From positions 1-64,000 of the forward strand of contig JAVBNT010000034.1 in the NCBI GenBank assembly GCA_031551355.1: DNA of 64,000 bases, written 5' to 3'. Every line of letters starts with the position of its first letter. Positions within the stretch are counted from its first letter, which is position 1. Of this stretch, positions 33,271-42,258 are shown in pieces. The DNA comes from JAVBNT01 sp031551355. GTDB taxonomy: Bacteria; Vulcanimicrobiota; CADAWZ01. The position numbers were made by a program, and so were the translations under genes. The notes beneath the pieces are model-generated. The model was not told the origin of the DNA and ran no database searches. It worked only from the letters and a program-made list of their open reading frames with translations.

Positions 33271-33993
33271 ATGTTTATTAATTTTGACAATGTTTCTATC
33301 GGATATAACGCAAGGCCTATTTTGCCGCCTCTGTCGATTGAGATCGAAAAGGGCGATTTTTGGGGTATTGTCGGGCCTAACGGCTCGGGTAAAACTACTT
33401 TTGTAAGGACATTGCTGGGCATCGCTAAACCTGTAGCCGGCAAAATAGCCGGTCCGGTAAACTTAAAATTCGGTTATGTGCCCCAGCGTGATTCCCTTGA
33501 TTTGCTGTTTCCGTTTTCAGTAAGGGATATCGTTGAAATGGCGCAGTATCGCCGCTGCTCTTTTTTCAGAAAAATTGATTATGCGATGGTGAATGAGACA
33601 CTTGAGCGCCTTGGTATTGCGGATGTTGCGGGAAAAATGTTCAAAGAGCTTTCCGGCGGTCAAAAACAAAGGACGCTTATTGCCAGAGCGCTTGCCGGCA
33701 ACCCTGATGTCCTTGTTCTTGATGAGCCGACAAACGGTATGGATATCAGGGCGGAAAAATCAATAATGGATTCGCTGAGCCGTTTGAACTCGGATGGACT
33801 TACTGTTATTATGGTCGCTCACCAGCTTAACCTTGTGGCGTCCTATTCGAAAAATGTTGTTATTCTGGGGGACAGGGTTTTTTCCGGCAGTGTAAGCGAG
33901 CTTGTCACCAGAGAACTGCTGTCCGAGGTTTACGGTTGCAGTATAGAGGTTTTTTCTGATGCCGGCGGACGGCGGACAATCGCTGCCGTCTAA
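33271..33993 (+). CDS. metal ABC transporter ATP-binding protein (ZnuC-like)
   Basis: A 240-residue ABC ATPase. Walker A GPNGSGKT (35-42), Q-loop YVPQRDSLD, signature LSGGQKQR (127-134), Walker B VLVLDEPTNGMD and H-loop MVAHQLN are all intact. It powers import of the metal delivered by the binding protein encoded eight bases upstream. Size and neighbours fit the ZnuC/MntB class. The following permease gene starts 52 bases later, in the same operon. Confidence 0.95.
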   Translation: MFINFDNVSIGYNARPILPPLSIEIEKGDFWGIVGPNGSGKTTFVRTLLGIAKPVAGKIAGPVNLKFGYVPQRDSLDLLFPFSVRDIVEMAQYRRCSFFRKIDYAMVNETLERLGIADVAGKMFKELSGGQKQRTLIARALAGNPDVLVLDEPTNGMDIRAEKSIMDSLSRLNSDGLTVIMVAHQLNLVASYSKNVVILGDRVFSGSVSELVTRELLSEVYGCSIEVFSDAGGRRTIAAV

Positions 33994-34044
33994 GATTTTT
34001 GTGAAATATATTCACCGCTTTATAAGGCGGCAAGAATTGGTAAG

Positions 34045-34893
34045 GTGATATTTATGCAAGAAATTTTTTCTCTGCCGTTTATGCAGATTGCAATGATTGC
34101 CAGTGCTCTGTCCGGCATCGCCTGTTCTTATCTCGGCGTATTTGTAGTTCTCAGGAGAATAGTCTTTGTTGGGATTGCGTTGGCGCAGATCTCGGCTATG
34201 GGCGTTGCCGTTGCCGTTTTCTTTGAGCAGAATCCGTCGTTGTTTGCTTTTATTTTCACTGTTGCCGGAGGGCTGTTGCTGTCCCTCAACCGTTGTAACA
34301 GCAATATTCCCAAAGAAGTTCTAATAGGTGTTTCATTTGCCGCCGCCTGGGCCTTTGCCATTTTGGTCTTATCAAAGGCTTCGCACGGAGAGGCTGACAT
34401 GCTTAATCTTGTCCAGGGAAATATTTTGGGTGCTGACTGGAAGGATGTTCTTAACCTTGTTTACGTGATAATACCTGTCGGTATTATTCATTTGGTGTTT
34501 TACCGTAAACTTGTGTTTACTTCCTTTGATGCTGAAACGGCGTCGACTTTGGGGATAAACCCGTTTTTATTTGACTTTTTATTTTATGTCTGCCTAAGTC
34601 TCGTTGTCTCGGCATCGATCAGTCTGTGCGGAGTCTTGCTGACGTTTTCATTCCTGATGATTCCGGGAGCAGTGGCTCTTTTGCTTGGCCGGTCAATGAA
34701 AGCTGATTTTTTAATTTCATTTGTAGTATCAATTTTTTCGTCTTTTGCCGGAATTGTTATTTCTTTTAAATTTGATTTGCCTGCGGGTCCCTCGATCGTC
34801 GCTGTTTTATCAATGTTTTTCGCTTTTGCATATGTTATTAGATTTTTTTTGGTAAAGCCGTCTTTTCTGTTGACTAAAAATCTGTATAAATGA
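34045..34893 (+). CDS. metal ABC transporter permease (ABC-3 family, ZnuB-like)
   Basis: A 282-residue membrane protein with about eight helices. Family marks are FMQIAMIASALSGIACSYLGVFVVLRRIVFVG at the start, a LILSKASHGE-like cytoplasmic stretch (here LVLSKASHGEADML), DAETASTLGINP and the LLTFSFLMIPGAVALLL segment. The ATG at 34045 begins at MIFMQ; the second ATG (34054) is also possible, with AAGGTGA upstream of both. It forms the inner-membrane channel for zinc or manganese and is the last gene of the operon. The 127 bases to the Fic gene show no clear terminator. Confidence 0.93.
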   Translation: MIFMQEIFSLPFMQIAMIASALSGIACSYLGVFVVLRRIVFVGIALAQISAMGVAVAVFFEQNPSLFAFIFTVAGGLLLSLNRCNSNIPKEVLIGVSFAAAWAFAILVLSKASHGEADMLNLVQGNILGADWKDVLNLVYVIIPVGIIHLVFYRKLVFTSFDAETASTLGINPFLFDFLFYVCLSLVVSASISLCGVLLTFSFLMIPGAVALLLGRSMKADFLISFVVSIFSSFAGIVISFKFDLPAGPSIVAVLSMFFAFAYVIRFFLVKPSFLLTKNLYK

Positions 34894-35020
34894 AGGATTA
34901 ACTTTCCTTTTCTGAGAATATCTGTCTTAAAGAGGGTGGGGTAACCGTTATTATGTTTTAGGCCGGTTTGCTTCGATATTGTTTCGGAGCTTATAAGGCT
35001 AATTTGGAAGGGAGTTTTGT

Positions 35021-36253
35021 ATGCCGGTTACGAGATATGATATCTTTTTCGCTGTCGCCGCACAGGGGGATTCCGACGAAAAAGATATAAAAAATTTTCT
35101 GTCTGTTCATGATGATATGCTTTTTGCCCAGGATGTTCAACTGCTTGTTTCCGATAAGCTTCTCGAACGCCACGGGAGCATCTTGAAATATCCGGCCAAC
35201 AATCAGAACGCGTCGCTGTTGTTTAATGTCCTCTCATTCACTGTTACTCATAATATAAATTATAACAGTTACATTTCAAGCCCGATGCTGGTCTTTTTGG
35301 AACAGACTTATGCACAGAATTATTTTTCAATTGCCGACGTCCAGCAGTTTGACGATATGAAAAGGATAAACATATCGATATTGCGTAAGGACGGGTTTTT
35401 GCTGATGATGGAAGAGTCTCCTTTCAGAGCAAAGATAATACAGAACAGCTTTTTTGATATAATACTGAAATTAAACAGAAGATCTGTTGCCAATACGGAC
35501 AAGAAAAGAAAAACTATGTCTGTAGAGGCCATGCTTATGGAAGAAATGATTAAAAAGCAGATGGCTGCCAAGTTCGGCTCTGCAATTGCTTCTCCTAAGC
35601 CGGAAATTCCTTATTATGAAGAGGACGATCCGGTGAAAGGTGTCTTTTTACATCTGTCCAGGGAACAAAAAGCCATAAAAGCCATACTTTCATTGAAAAA
35701 TCAGGAAGCTCTTAATGTTACTTTTACTCAGAACCTGCAAAAAGCACAGGAGCTGATGAGAAGAAATGTTTCCCTTAGAAAAGGGCTGTCGGCAGAACTT
35801 ATTGTCGAATACCATAAGGTATTGATGGACGATCCCGAAATCGGTGGTATTTTCCGCACGGAGCAGGTTGTGGTAGCCGGAAATCCGCATTTTAAAATTT
35901 GCCCTCATAACAAAATAAAAGACAGTCTTAACAAACTGCTCGACAGGTATGCGAAAGCTAAATTTAAAGGTTTGCCTGATGTGGTAAAATTTGGAGCTTA
36001 TCTGCACAATGAACTTCAGCATATACACCCGTTTGTTGACGGCAACAGCCGTTTGACGAGACTTGTTATGCAGCACTTTTTCAGTCTGTATAACCTTCCG
36101 GATTACGAGATTCCCGTACCGTATATAAGCAGATATACGGCCCTTACCAAAGGTGCCAGAAACAGGGATGATAATAAACTGTTTGAGCTTCTAAAAGAGA
36201 TCTTTTTGTATATGATGAAGGTTGCCACTTCATCATCCGTTGTCGTAAAATAA
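35021..36253 (+). CDS. Fic domain protein with variant motif and large N-terminal domain
   Basis: A 410-residue protein. Residues 1-200 are an unfamiliar domain. Residues 220-400 are Fic: GGIFRTEQVVVAGNPHFKICPHNKI, a helix with AYLHNELQHI, then HPFVDGNSR (336-344) and LVMQHFFSLYNLP. The catalytic His336 is present, but the usual G/K after GN is Ser343. Fic enzymes transfer AMP (or other phosphate-containing groups) from a nucleotide to protein hydroxyls. The change may alter the donor or rate. The class-defining inhibitory S/TxxxE motif was not identified with confidence. GGAAGGGAG lies before the ATG. It is monocistronic with a terminator at 36260. Confidence 0.88.
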   Translation: MPVTRYDIFFAVAAQGDSDEKDIKNFLSVHDDMLFAQDVQLLVSDKLLERHGSILKYPANNQNASLLFNVLSFTVTHNINYNSYISSPMLVFLEQTYAQNYFSIADVQQFDDMKRINISILRKDGFLLMMEESPFRAKIIQNSFFDIILKLNRRSVANTDKKRKTMSVEAMLMEEMIKKQMAAKFGSAIASPKPEIPYYEEDDPVKGVFLHLSREQKAIKAILSLKNQEALNVTFTQNLQKAQELMRRNVSLRKGLSAELIVEYHKVLMDDPEIGGIFRTEQVVVAGNPHFKICPHNKIKDSLNKLLDRYAKAKFKGLPDVVKFGAYLHNELQHIHPFVDGNSRLTRLVMQHFFSLYNLPDYEIPVPYISRYTALTKGARNRDDNKLFELLKEIFLYMMKVATSSSVVVK

Positions 36254-36259
36254 AACAAA

Positions 36260-36323
36260 AACAGGCGAATTTGTGCCGCTAAATTTGATTTGGCTTAACA
36301 TCTCCGCCTGTTTTTTATTTTTT
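36260..36323 (+). terminator. terminator of the Fic gene, related to the foldback repeat
   Basis: AACAGGCG pairs with CGCCTGTT, followed by TTTTATTTTTT. The interior shares GGCGAAT and CTTAACATCTCCGCC with the 121-bp foldback elements, so those may have arisen from, or provide, terminators. Confidence 0.8.
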
Positions 36324-36382
36324 GAATAATAAATCTGGCACCCTTGTTTGTTTTTTTATGTAAACAGAAAAAGGGGCGAATA

Positions 36383-36413
36383 AAAATAAAAACGCCCTCT
36401 TACAGGCGTTTTG
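36383..36413 (-). terminator. terminator of the metallophosphoesterase gene
   Basis: AAAACGCC and GGCGTTTT form a stem with an 8-base loop; on the minus strand T-rich sequence follows. It lies 24 bases beyond the stop at 36437. Confidence 0.78.
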
Positions 36414-36436
36414 TATGTTTTCAAAAAATCGGAATT

Positions 36437-37324
36437 CTATATTTCTATGTTCACCGGATTGCTGGAATCTACGTCATAACTTATATTTATGCACTTGATC
36501 TGCCCTTTGGAGAAACTTTGCCGGTGGTGGACGTGACCCCATAGTGCAAGTGATACTTTCTGATGCCGGTAAAGTACATCTCCCAGATGTTTGCTGCCGG
36601 CAAAAGCATTGGTGAAACAAATATTCGGTTTGGCGTTGTTTCTGGCCAGAGCTTCCTTGAAAGGCACACAATGAAAAACTGCGACTATTTTTTCCACATT
36701 ATTTTCAACGGCTCTTAAGTGATCTTCCAGTTTGTCCTGCATCATCAGGCAGAACTCTCTGTCATCCCAGAAATTTTTTATAAAATCCTTGTCATTACAT
36801 CCGGTTCCCTGAATCATTCCCAGAAACCCCCTGTAATACATTTCTTTTTTCTGCCAATCCTCAAGAGTTATTTCATTCCATTTTACAACTTCCGGCAGTG
36901 ACATTTTCTTGCTGTCTTTATACCTAAGGAATTGGGTGCCGGGAGGCGGAGCAAAGACACGGGCAAATGAATAGTCATACCAGCCGACATTGCCTACAAA
37001 GCCGATGTTTTTGTGGACAAACGGCCCTTGATCCAATAGGTGAATACCGTATTTGTTACATATGTCCGGCATTGTCGTGGTGTAACGCTCTTTTGAATCT
37101 CCGTCGGAAACCCAAAGATCATGATTTCCTATTACATAAAGCTTCGGTCCGGGAAACATTGAGATTTCTCCAAAAAAATCTTCCAAAGCTGAATCATTGG
37201 CCGGTGCTATATCTCCGGCAAGAATCATTACATCCGCATTGCTTCCGACAAGCTGCCTTACTAATGCAGGCATTTTTGCCTGATATTTAGGTATATGAAT
37301 ATCTGATGTTGCTACTATTTTCAT
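36437..37324 (-). CDS. cytoplasmic metallophosphoesterase
   Basis: A 295-residue calcineurin-like phosphoesterase with no signal or membrane segment. Metal motifs: ATSDIHIPKYQ at the start, LAGDIAPAND, IGNHDLWVSDGDS, VFHCVPF and LWGHVHHRQ. The family cleaves phosphomono- or diesters with two metals; this branch has no agreed substrate. The ATG is immediate, and the gene follows metG by 30 bases on the same strand, so it is probably co-transcribed with it. It is unlike the membrane-anchored paralogue at 9.9 kb. Confidence 0.88.
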   Translation of the reverse strand: MKIVATSDIHIPKYQAKMPALVRQLVGSNADVMILAGDIAPANDSALEDFFGEISMFPGPKLYVIGNHDLWVSDGDSKERYTTTMPDICNKYGIHLLDQGPFVHKNIGFVGNVGWYDYSFARVFAPPPGTQFLRYKDSKKMSLPEVVKWNEITLEDWQKKEMYYRGFLGMIQGTGCNDKDFIKNFWDDREFCLMMQDKLEDHLRAVENNVEKIVAVFHCVPFKEALARNNAKPNICFTNAFAGSKHLGDVLYRHQKVSLALWGHVHHRQSFSKGQIKCINISYDVDSSNPVNIEI

Positions 37325-37354
37325 TTGAACGAGTCCATATCCATATTTTTTATT

Positions 37355-39358
37355 TTAGTGAACCCTGTCTCCATTTTTGGCTCCCTTATCCGGTCTCAGA
37401 ACAAAAATATCTTTTCCTCCGTCGCCGGCGGCAATAACCATACCCTCGCTTATTCCGAACTTCATTTTTCTCGGTTTCAAATTGGCAACCATCACGACTT
37501 TCGTTCCTATAAGCTGCTGCGGATCGTATGCTGATTTTATTCCGGCAAAAACATTTCTTTTTCTGCCGTCACCGATATCCAATGTTAAACGCAACAGAGA
37601 ATCTGCATTTTCAACGTATTGCGCATCGTCAACATTTGCTACTCTTAAGTCTATTTTTGCAAAGTCTTCTATCGTGCATTCCGGAGCGATATCCTCTATT
37701 TCAGGCTGCTTGGTTTCGTTGTTTTCGGCTTGCGTCTGTTCAAGCATTTTTTCGATCTGCTCTCTCTCCACCCGCTGTGCTAAATGAGGGAATTTGTCAA
37801 TGACATTCTTCTCTATGGATTCGTCAAGGTCCTGCCATTTGAGTGATTTTATTTTCATGTATTTTTCGATAATTCCAACAAGTGAAGGCATAACCGGTTT
37901 TATGTAAATTGCCAGTATTCTAAAGGCTTCCAAAGCCGCCGTCAGTTTTGATCTGGTAAGTTCAAGATCTGTTTTGACGGTACTCCATGGAGCACTGTCC
38001 TCGACGAATTTGTTGGCAATATCGGCCAGACGGCAAATTTCCCTTATTGCTTTTGCAAAGTCAAGAGATTCGTAGCTTTCACGGAGCATCTCTGACTGGG
38101 CTTTAATTGAGTCTATAAACGGCTTGTCTTCCGGCAGTATTGTTCCCGTTCTGCTTTCAAGTGATTTTGAAAGAATTGAAGACGCCCTGACGCCGAGGTT
38201 GGCAAATTTTCCAAGTATGTCGGAGTTGACTCTCGCCTGAAAATCGCTAAGGTTTAAATCAAGATCACCGATTCCTCCGGATATTTTACACGCATAGTAG
38301 TATCTTAGAAACTCCGGATTAATGTTGTCCGCAAATGTAGAGGCTTTTATAAAAGTGCCTCTCGACTTTGACATTTTTTCGCCGTCAACAGTCAGAAAGC
38401 CATGTATAAAAACTTTTTTTGGTGTGTTAAAACCCGAACACATCAGCATTGCCGGCCAGAAAAGGCAGTGAAAATACATTATATCCTTACCGATAAAATG
38501 GTAGATGTCCGTATCTGCGGATTTCCACCAGGATTCAAAATCTTCTCCGTTTTTATCACACCAGTTTTTAGTCGCCGCCATATAGCCGACGGGTGCGTCA
38601 AGCCAAACATAAAAATATTTATCCTGTGTTCCCGGGATTTTGAAACCAAAGTATGGTTCATCTCTGGAGATGTCCCAGTCCTTCAATCCTTCTTTAAACC
38701 ATTCCTGAAGTTTTCGTTTTACTTCTGTCTGCAGGTGGTCCTCTTCAAACCAATTCTGCAGGCGCTCTGAGAAGTCCCCTAGTTTGAAAAAGTAATGGGT
38801 TGTCGATCTCCATACCGGTTCAGTTTTACACACGGAACAATGCGGTTTCTGCAGTTCCGACGTGTTATAGGTGGCGCTGCATATTTCACAGGAATCCCCG
38901 TATTGGTCTTCGGCTCCGCATTTTGGACATTGTCCTCTTATAAATCTGTCGGGCAGGAACATTTTGTCCTCTTCACAGTAGAATTGTGATATCTCCCGCT
39001 GGGTGATGTGACCGCCTTCCGACATTTTTGCATAGATATATTCACAAAGCTCTCTATTCTCATCCGAGTGAGTCGTGTAATAATTGTCAAATTCTATATT
39101 AAAACGGCTGAAATCTTCAAAGTGTTCTTTTTGAGTTTTGGCAATCAGCTCTTCCGGCAATATTCCGGCTTTTTTTGCCGTGATCATAATCGGTGTGCCG
39201 TGGGTGTCGTCGGCACACATATATACGCACCTGTTTCCCAGCATTTTTTGAAACCGTACCCATATATCCGTCTGCAGATATTCTACGAGATGCCCAAGGT
39301 GTATCGGGCCGTTTGCATATGGGAGTGCGGATGTTACAAGCATTCTCTTTTTATTCAT
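37355..39358 (-). CDS. metG: methionyl-tRNA synthetase with C-terminal tRNA-binding domain
   Basis: A 667-residue class I synthetase charging tRNA-Met. HIGH site HLGH (20-23) in ALPYANGPIHLGH; a four-Cys zinc knuckle pair (CPKCGAEDQYGDSCEIC...PHCSVC); KMSKSRG at the second ATP site; helical anticodon domain; C-terminal EMAPII/Trbp111-like domain (KIDLRVANVDDAQ...FAGIKSAYDP..LIGTKVVMVANLKPRKMKFG). I chose ATG 39358 over the upstream TTG 39391 because family homology starts here. An AGGAG is 16 bases upstream and instead fits an overlapping two-codon frame (ATG AAA TAA, 39369-39361) that ends two bases before this ATG. Confidence 0.96.
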   Translation of the reverse strand: MNKKRMLVTSALPYANGPIHLGHLVEYLQTDIWVRFQKMLGNRCVYMCADDTHGTPIMITAKKAGILPEELIAKTQKEHFEDFSRFNIEFDNYYTTHSDENRELCEYIYAKMSEGGHITQREISQFYCEEDKMFLPDRFIRGQCPKCGAEDQYGDSCEICSATYNTSELQKPHCSVCKTEPVWRSTTHYFFKLGDFSERLQNWFEEDHLQTEVKRKLQEWFKEGLKDWDISRDEPYFGFKIPGTQDKYFYVWLDAPVGYMAATKNWCDKNGEDFESWWKSADTDIYHFIGKDIMYFHCLFWPAMLMCSGFNTPKKVFIHGFLTVDGEKMSKSRGTFIKASTFADNINPEFLRYYYACKISGGIGDLDLNLSDFQARVNSDILGKFANLGVRASSILSKSLESRTGTILPEDKPFIDSIKAQSEMLRESYESLDFAKAIREICRLADIANKFVEDSAPWSTVKTDLELTRSKLTAALEAFRILAIYIKPVMPSLVGIIEKYMKIKSLKWQDLDESIEKNVIDKFPHLAQRVEREQIEKMLEQTQAENNETKQPEIEDIAPECTIEDFAKIDLRVANVDDAQYVENADSLLRLTLDIGDGRKRNVFAGIKSAYDPQQLIGTKVVMVANLKPRKMKFGISEGMVIAAGDGGKDIFVLRPDKGAKNGDRVH

Positions 39359-39529
39359 AATTATTTCATATAGTCTCCTGTGTTTAAGCAATTAGTGAAT
39401 ATTCACCAAAAAAACTTTTTCTTCCTGCGGTTTTCCTTTTCCGGGCAGTATTATTGCTTTTTTTATCTTCCGCCGGATTTGCAGGCTGTTAATTGAGTCC
39501 GGCAGGTTTTTTTTACTTAAAAAAATAAT

Positions 39530-40432
39530 TTGTTGAATATTATGACAGCAATGCCTTCCGCCGCATATTTTATTGTTCCCCTTTGCATTATCGCTTCGTC
39601 TGTTGAGCCGATAGTTGCCAAGATGTGCTATACATCAATGTTTATCGCGCCTCTTGCTCTTATGGCGGTAAAATTTGTGTCCGGCGGAATTCTTTCGATT
39701 CCTTCTTTCATTATCAGGAAGAAATGCCTGAACGCCGGAAATTTTCTTAAGGTCATACCGCTGGGAATTTTGCTTTTTGTTACCGGAGCCTGTGTGCTGT
39801 TTGCGCTGAATGATCTGTCTGCAAGTATGGTTATCACGATTATAACTACCACTCCGGCATTTGTGGCTTTTGTCAACAGCTCCAGAGGGAGGGCAAAGCT
39901 CGGGCACACTTTTTGGGTAGGATTTTTCCTTTGTTTTCTGGGTATTGTGCTTACTCTTAATCTGCCCCTTTTTTCGGCAACTTCGGAGATTGCCGCTCCA
40001 CCTGATGTTAAGTCGCTCAGAGGAGCTGCGCTTGCTTTCCTTTCGGTCTTTCTTTCCACCGCATACAGGACAAGACTTGAAGTAGTTACGGAAACGCTGC
40101 CGTCGTCGGCTGTGTCGGCCTGGATGTTTGTTATCTCAGGGTTATTGGGTCTGCTTTTGTTTCCCTTTGTGGGAGAGTTGGATCTCAGGGGGGTACTGTT
40201 TGGCGTTTTTCTCGGTTTTGCCGGTGTCTGTGCAAATATAACTTTTGTTAAAAGTGTACAGCTTATTGGCTCGACAAGAATGTCGGTGATTACCCTGATT
40301 CAGAGGCCGCTTGTCATTTTTTTGGCTGCACTGTTGCTAAAAGAGCCTTTGTCGGCTGTGCAGGTTGCGGGAATTGTTATGGTTATAGCCGGTATATCGC
40401 TTGCCAGAGTGGAGCAGGTCTCATCTAAATAG
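39530..40432 (+). CDS. EamA/DMT family membrane transporter
   Basis: A 300-residue protein with ten predicted membrane helices in two EamA halves (AALMAVKFVSGGILSIPSF-like first half; SAVSAWMFVISGLLGLLLFPF and ITLIQRPLVIFLAALLLKEPLSAVQVAGIVMVIAGI in the second). Such drug/metabolite transporters export or exchange amino acids, sugars or similar solutes; the substrate is unknown. The start could be TTG 39530 or ATG 39542 or 39551; none has a clear ribosome site. It is convergent with the ArsR-type gene. Confidence 0.86.
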   Translation: MLNIMTAMPSAAYFIVPLCIIASSVEPIVAKMCYTSMFIAPLALMAVKFVSGGILSIPSFIIRKKCLNAGNFLKVIPLGILLFVTGACVLFALNDLSASMVITIITTTPAFVAFVNSSRGRAKLGHTFWVGFFLCFLGIVLTLNLPLFSATSEIAAPPDVKSLRGAALAFLSVFLSTAYRTRLEVVTETLPSSAVSAWMFVISGLLGLLLFPFVGELDLRGVLFGVFLGFAGVCANITFVKSVQLIGSTRMSVITLIQRPLVIFLAALLLKEPLSAVQVAGIVMVIAGISLARVEQVSSK

Positions 40433-40468
40433 GATTTTATCTATTTATTTTTTTGAGTTCCGGTGTCT

Positions 40469-40804
40469 TTAAAGCAGCGCAATATCGATATTATTCTTTT
40501 TTATTTTTTTAGCTATTTTTTCGTCTGTGCCTGATGCGCTCGCCAATTCCGAGAAAAGTAACCGTAGACTTGCTATTGTTTCCTGGTTGAGTGAGTAATA
40601 AGTCCATAGTCCGTCATTTCTTGTTTTTACAAGTTCGGCTTCGGTCAGGATTTTCATATGGTGGGAAAGTGTCGGCTGGGAAATATTGAAATGTCTGAGA
40701 ATTTGCAGGGCATTCATTTCGGCGTTTTTCGATATAAGTTTAACTATACTTAATCTGTTTGTCTGTGAAACGGCTTTTAAAGCGTCAAGGCCGGAGTTTT
40801 TCAT
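40469..40804 (-). CDS. ArsR-family winged-helix regulator
   Basis: A 111-residue HTH protein: ALKAVSQTNRLSIVKLISK, then the recognition helix ISQPTLSHHMKIL and the wing AELVKTRNDGLWTYYSLN. The metal-binding ELCVCDL-type box of ArsR/SmtB is replaced by NALQILRHFNIS, so a classic alpha3 thiol site is absent. It may sense something else or use sites in the C-terminal helix. A candidate operator lies 42 bases upstream. Neighbouring targets could include itself, the EamA transporter or the radical SAM gene. Confidence 0.9.
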   Translation of the reverse strand: MKNSGLDALKAVSQTNRLSIVKLISKNAEMNALQILRHFNISQPTLSHHMKILTEAELVKTRNDGLWTYYSLNQETIASLRLLFSELASASGTDEKIAKKIKKNNIDIALL

Positions 40805-40845
40805 TGTTGCGGCTCCTTTTTTGCAGTTTTGCCTGTTTATGTAGT

Positions 40846-40861
40846 ATAGACTAATATCTAT
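40846..40861. promoter_or_regulatory. candidate ArsR-type operator
   Basis: ATAGA-CTAATA-TCTAT is an imperfect dyad directly upstream of the arsR-type gene, in the usual place for autoregulation. Assignment is by position only. Confidence 0.3.
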
Positions 40862-40908
40862 GTGATGTCAAACCGCTTTCTATGGAATTAGCGTGTTTCT
40901 TGTGGCAT

Positions 40909-42258
40909 TCACTGTAGTAATCTTTCCAAAAGAGGCCTTGCTTTTCTTAGCATTTTATTTTTTATGATGAAATTCCATACCGGCTCAAATTTTTTCCAAC
41001 TGCCGGAATAGAAAAAATGTTTTAACTTCATAGATAGATGTTGATGTTGAAGTGATGAGTTGAAAATGTTTTTCCATTCATAAAAAGCTTTATATGCCCA
41101 GTTGTATCCATGTTCGATTTCATTTTTTGTCATTGAGTGGTGTTTGAATACTAGGTGTCTGGTGTCGTATTGCCGCCAATCGGAAGATGTTATTCTGTTT
41201 TCTTTTTTCAGGCGTTCATAAAGTATGGTGTCGGGGTAGGGGGTCATTATGTGGAATGTCGCTGTTGAAATGCCTTGTTCAAGTGCCCATTCTACAGTGT
41301 TTTGGAAAACGTCTTTAGTGTCGTGCTCCATCCCGAAAATGAAACTGCCGTTTATGAGTATTCCCAGACTGTCAAGTTTCGAGATGGCTTTTTTGTAAGA
41401 ATTTTTTAGATTGGCTGATTTTGTATGGCTTATCAGGTTGTTATTGTCCAGTGATTCAAAGCCGATAAATGCGCTTCTTAATCCGGCTTCCCTTGCAAGT
41501 TCGATGAGATTGTCTTCGATAACCGAGTCTACCGTCATTGCTCCCTGGATTAATCGGCCAGCTCCTTTTATATGGGTGAAAAGATCTTTTGCCAACCGTT
41601 TGTCGGCAAATAAGTGGTCATCGAGAAAGTAGAGGTGTTTCCCTTTGAGAGAATCTATTTCTTCGAGGATTCTGTCCAGTTGTTGTGTGTAAAACGTTTT
41701 GCCGTTTTTAAAAAAAGAGCTGCTGTAGCAAAAATCACACCTGTTTACGCATCCCCTTGAAATGACAATCGAATTCGGCACGAGATAGCGTTCTTTTTTG
41801 AATAAGTCACGCCTTGGAAGGGGCATATTTGTAAGTGAACGCTGCTTTGATATATATGTAGCCCTGTGATTTCCGCTTTTTAGCTCTCTTAGAAATTCGG
41901 GAAAACTTTCTTCGGCAGGACCGAGAAACAAAACGTCGGCATGTTTCCTGCTTTCCTGCGGTACCGAGGTTGCGTGTAGGCCGCCGATAGCGGTTTTTAC
42001 GCCTTTTTTTCTGTAGATATCGGCGATTTCATACGCTCTGTAAGCATTCGTGATATACGTTTGTATGACAACAAGATCAGGAGTATCGTCAGTGTTTAGT
42101 TCCTCTACATGCTCGTCTGTGATTTCCGCTTCGTCGCCGTTACTGCATAAGGATGCCAGAGTGGCAAGTCCCAGCGGTGGAAATAAGGAGTATTTTATTG
42201 GCCGCCAATAGCAGCTTTTTGCTTCTTCCAGGGCCGGAAGTATAAATTTAATCTTCAT
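40909..42258 (-). CDS. B12-binding-domain radical SAM protein
   Basis: A 449-residue enzyme of the BchE/P-methylase-like class. Residues 1-145 have the cobalamin-binding fold (FPPLGLATLASLC, DLVVIQTYITNAYRAYEIA, AIGGLHATSVPQE) without an obvious DxHxxG. Residues 160-380 are the radical SAM barrel with cluster ligands Cys170, Cys174 and Cys177 (RGCVNRCDFCYSS), followed by LYFLDDHLFADKRLA and SAFIGFESLDNNNL. The C-terminal 70 residues are helical. These proteins use SAM and a 4Fe-4S cluster for methylations or rearrangements of lipids, cofactors or peptides; the substrate cannot be inferred. It overlaps the MGMT-like gene by 11 bases. Confidence 0.93.
   Translation of the reverse strand: MKIKFILPALEEAKSCYWRPIKYSLFPPLGLATLASLCSNGDEAEITDEHVEELNTDDTPDLVVIQTYITNAYRAYEIADIYRKKGVKTAIGGLHATSVPQESRKHADVLFLGPAEESFPEFLRELKSGNHRATYISKQRSLTNMPLPRRDLFKKERYLVPNSIVISRGCVNRCDFCYSSSFFKNGKTFYTQQLDRILEEIDSLKGKHLYFLDDHLFADKRLAKDLFTHIKGAGRLIQGAMTVDSVIEDNLIELAREAGLRSAFIGFESLDNNNLISHTKSANLKNSYKKAISKLDSLGILINGSFIFGMEHDTKDVFQNTVEWALEQGISTATFHIMTPYPDTILYERLKKENRITSSDWRQYDTRHLVFKHHSMTKNEIEHGYNWAYKAFYEWKNIFNSSLQHQHLSMKLKHFFYSGSWKKFEPVWNFIIKNKMLRKARPLLERLLQ

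Noticed and set aside
39392..39529. SAM or T-box leader before metG
   Set aside because: No specifier/antiterminator (TGGN) or SAM-aptamer pattern is visible.
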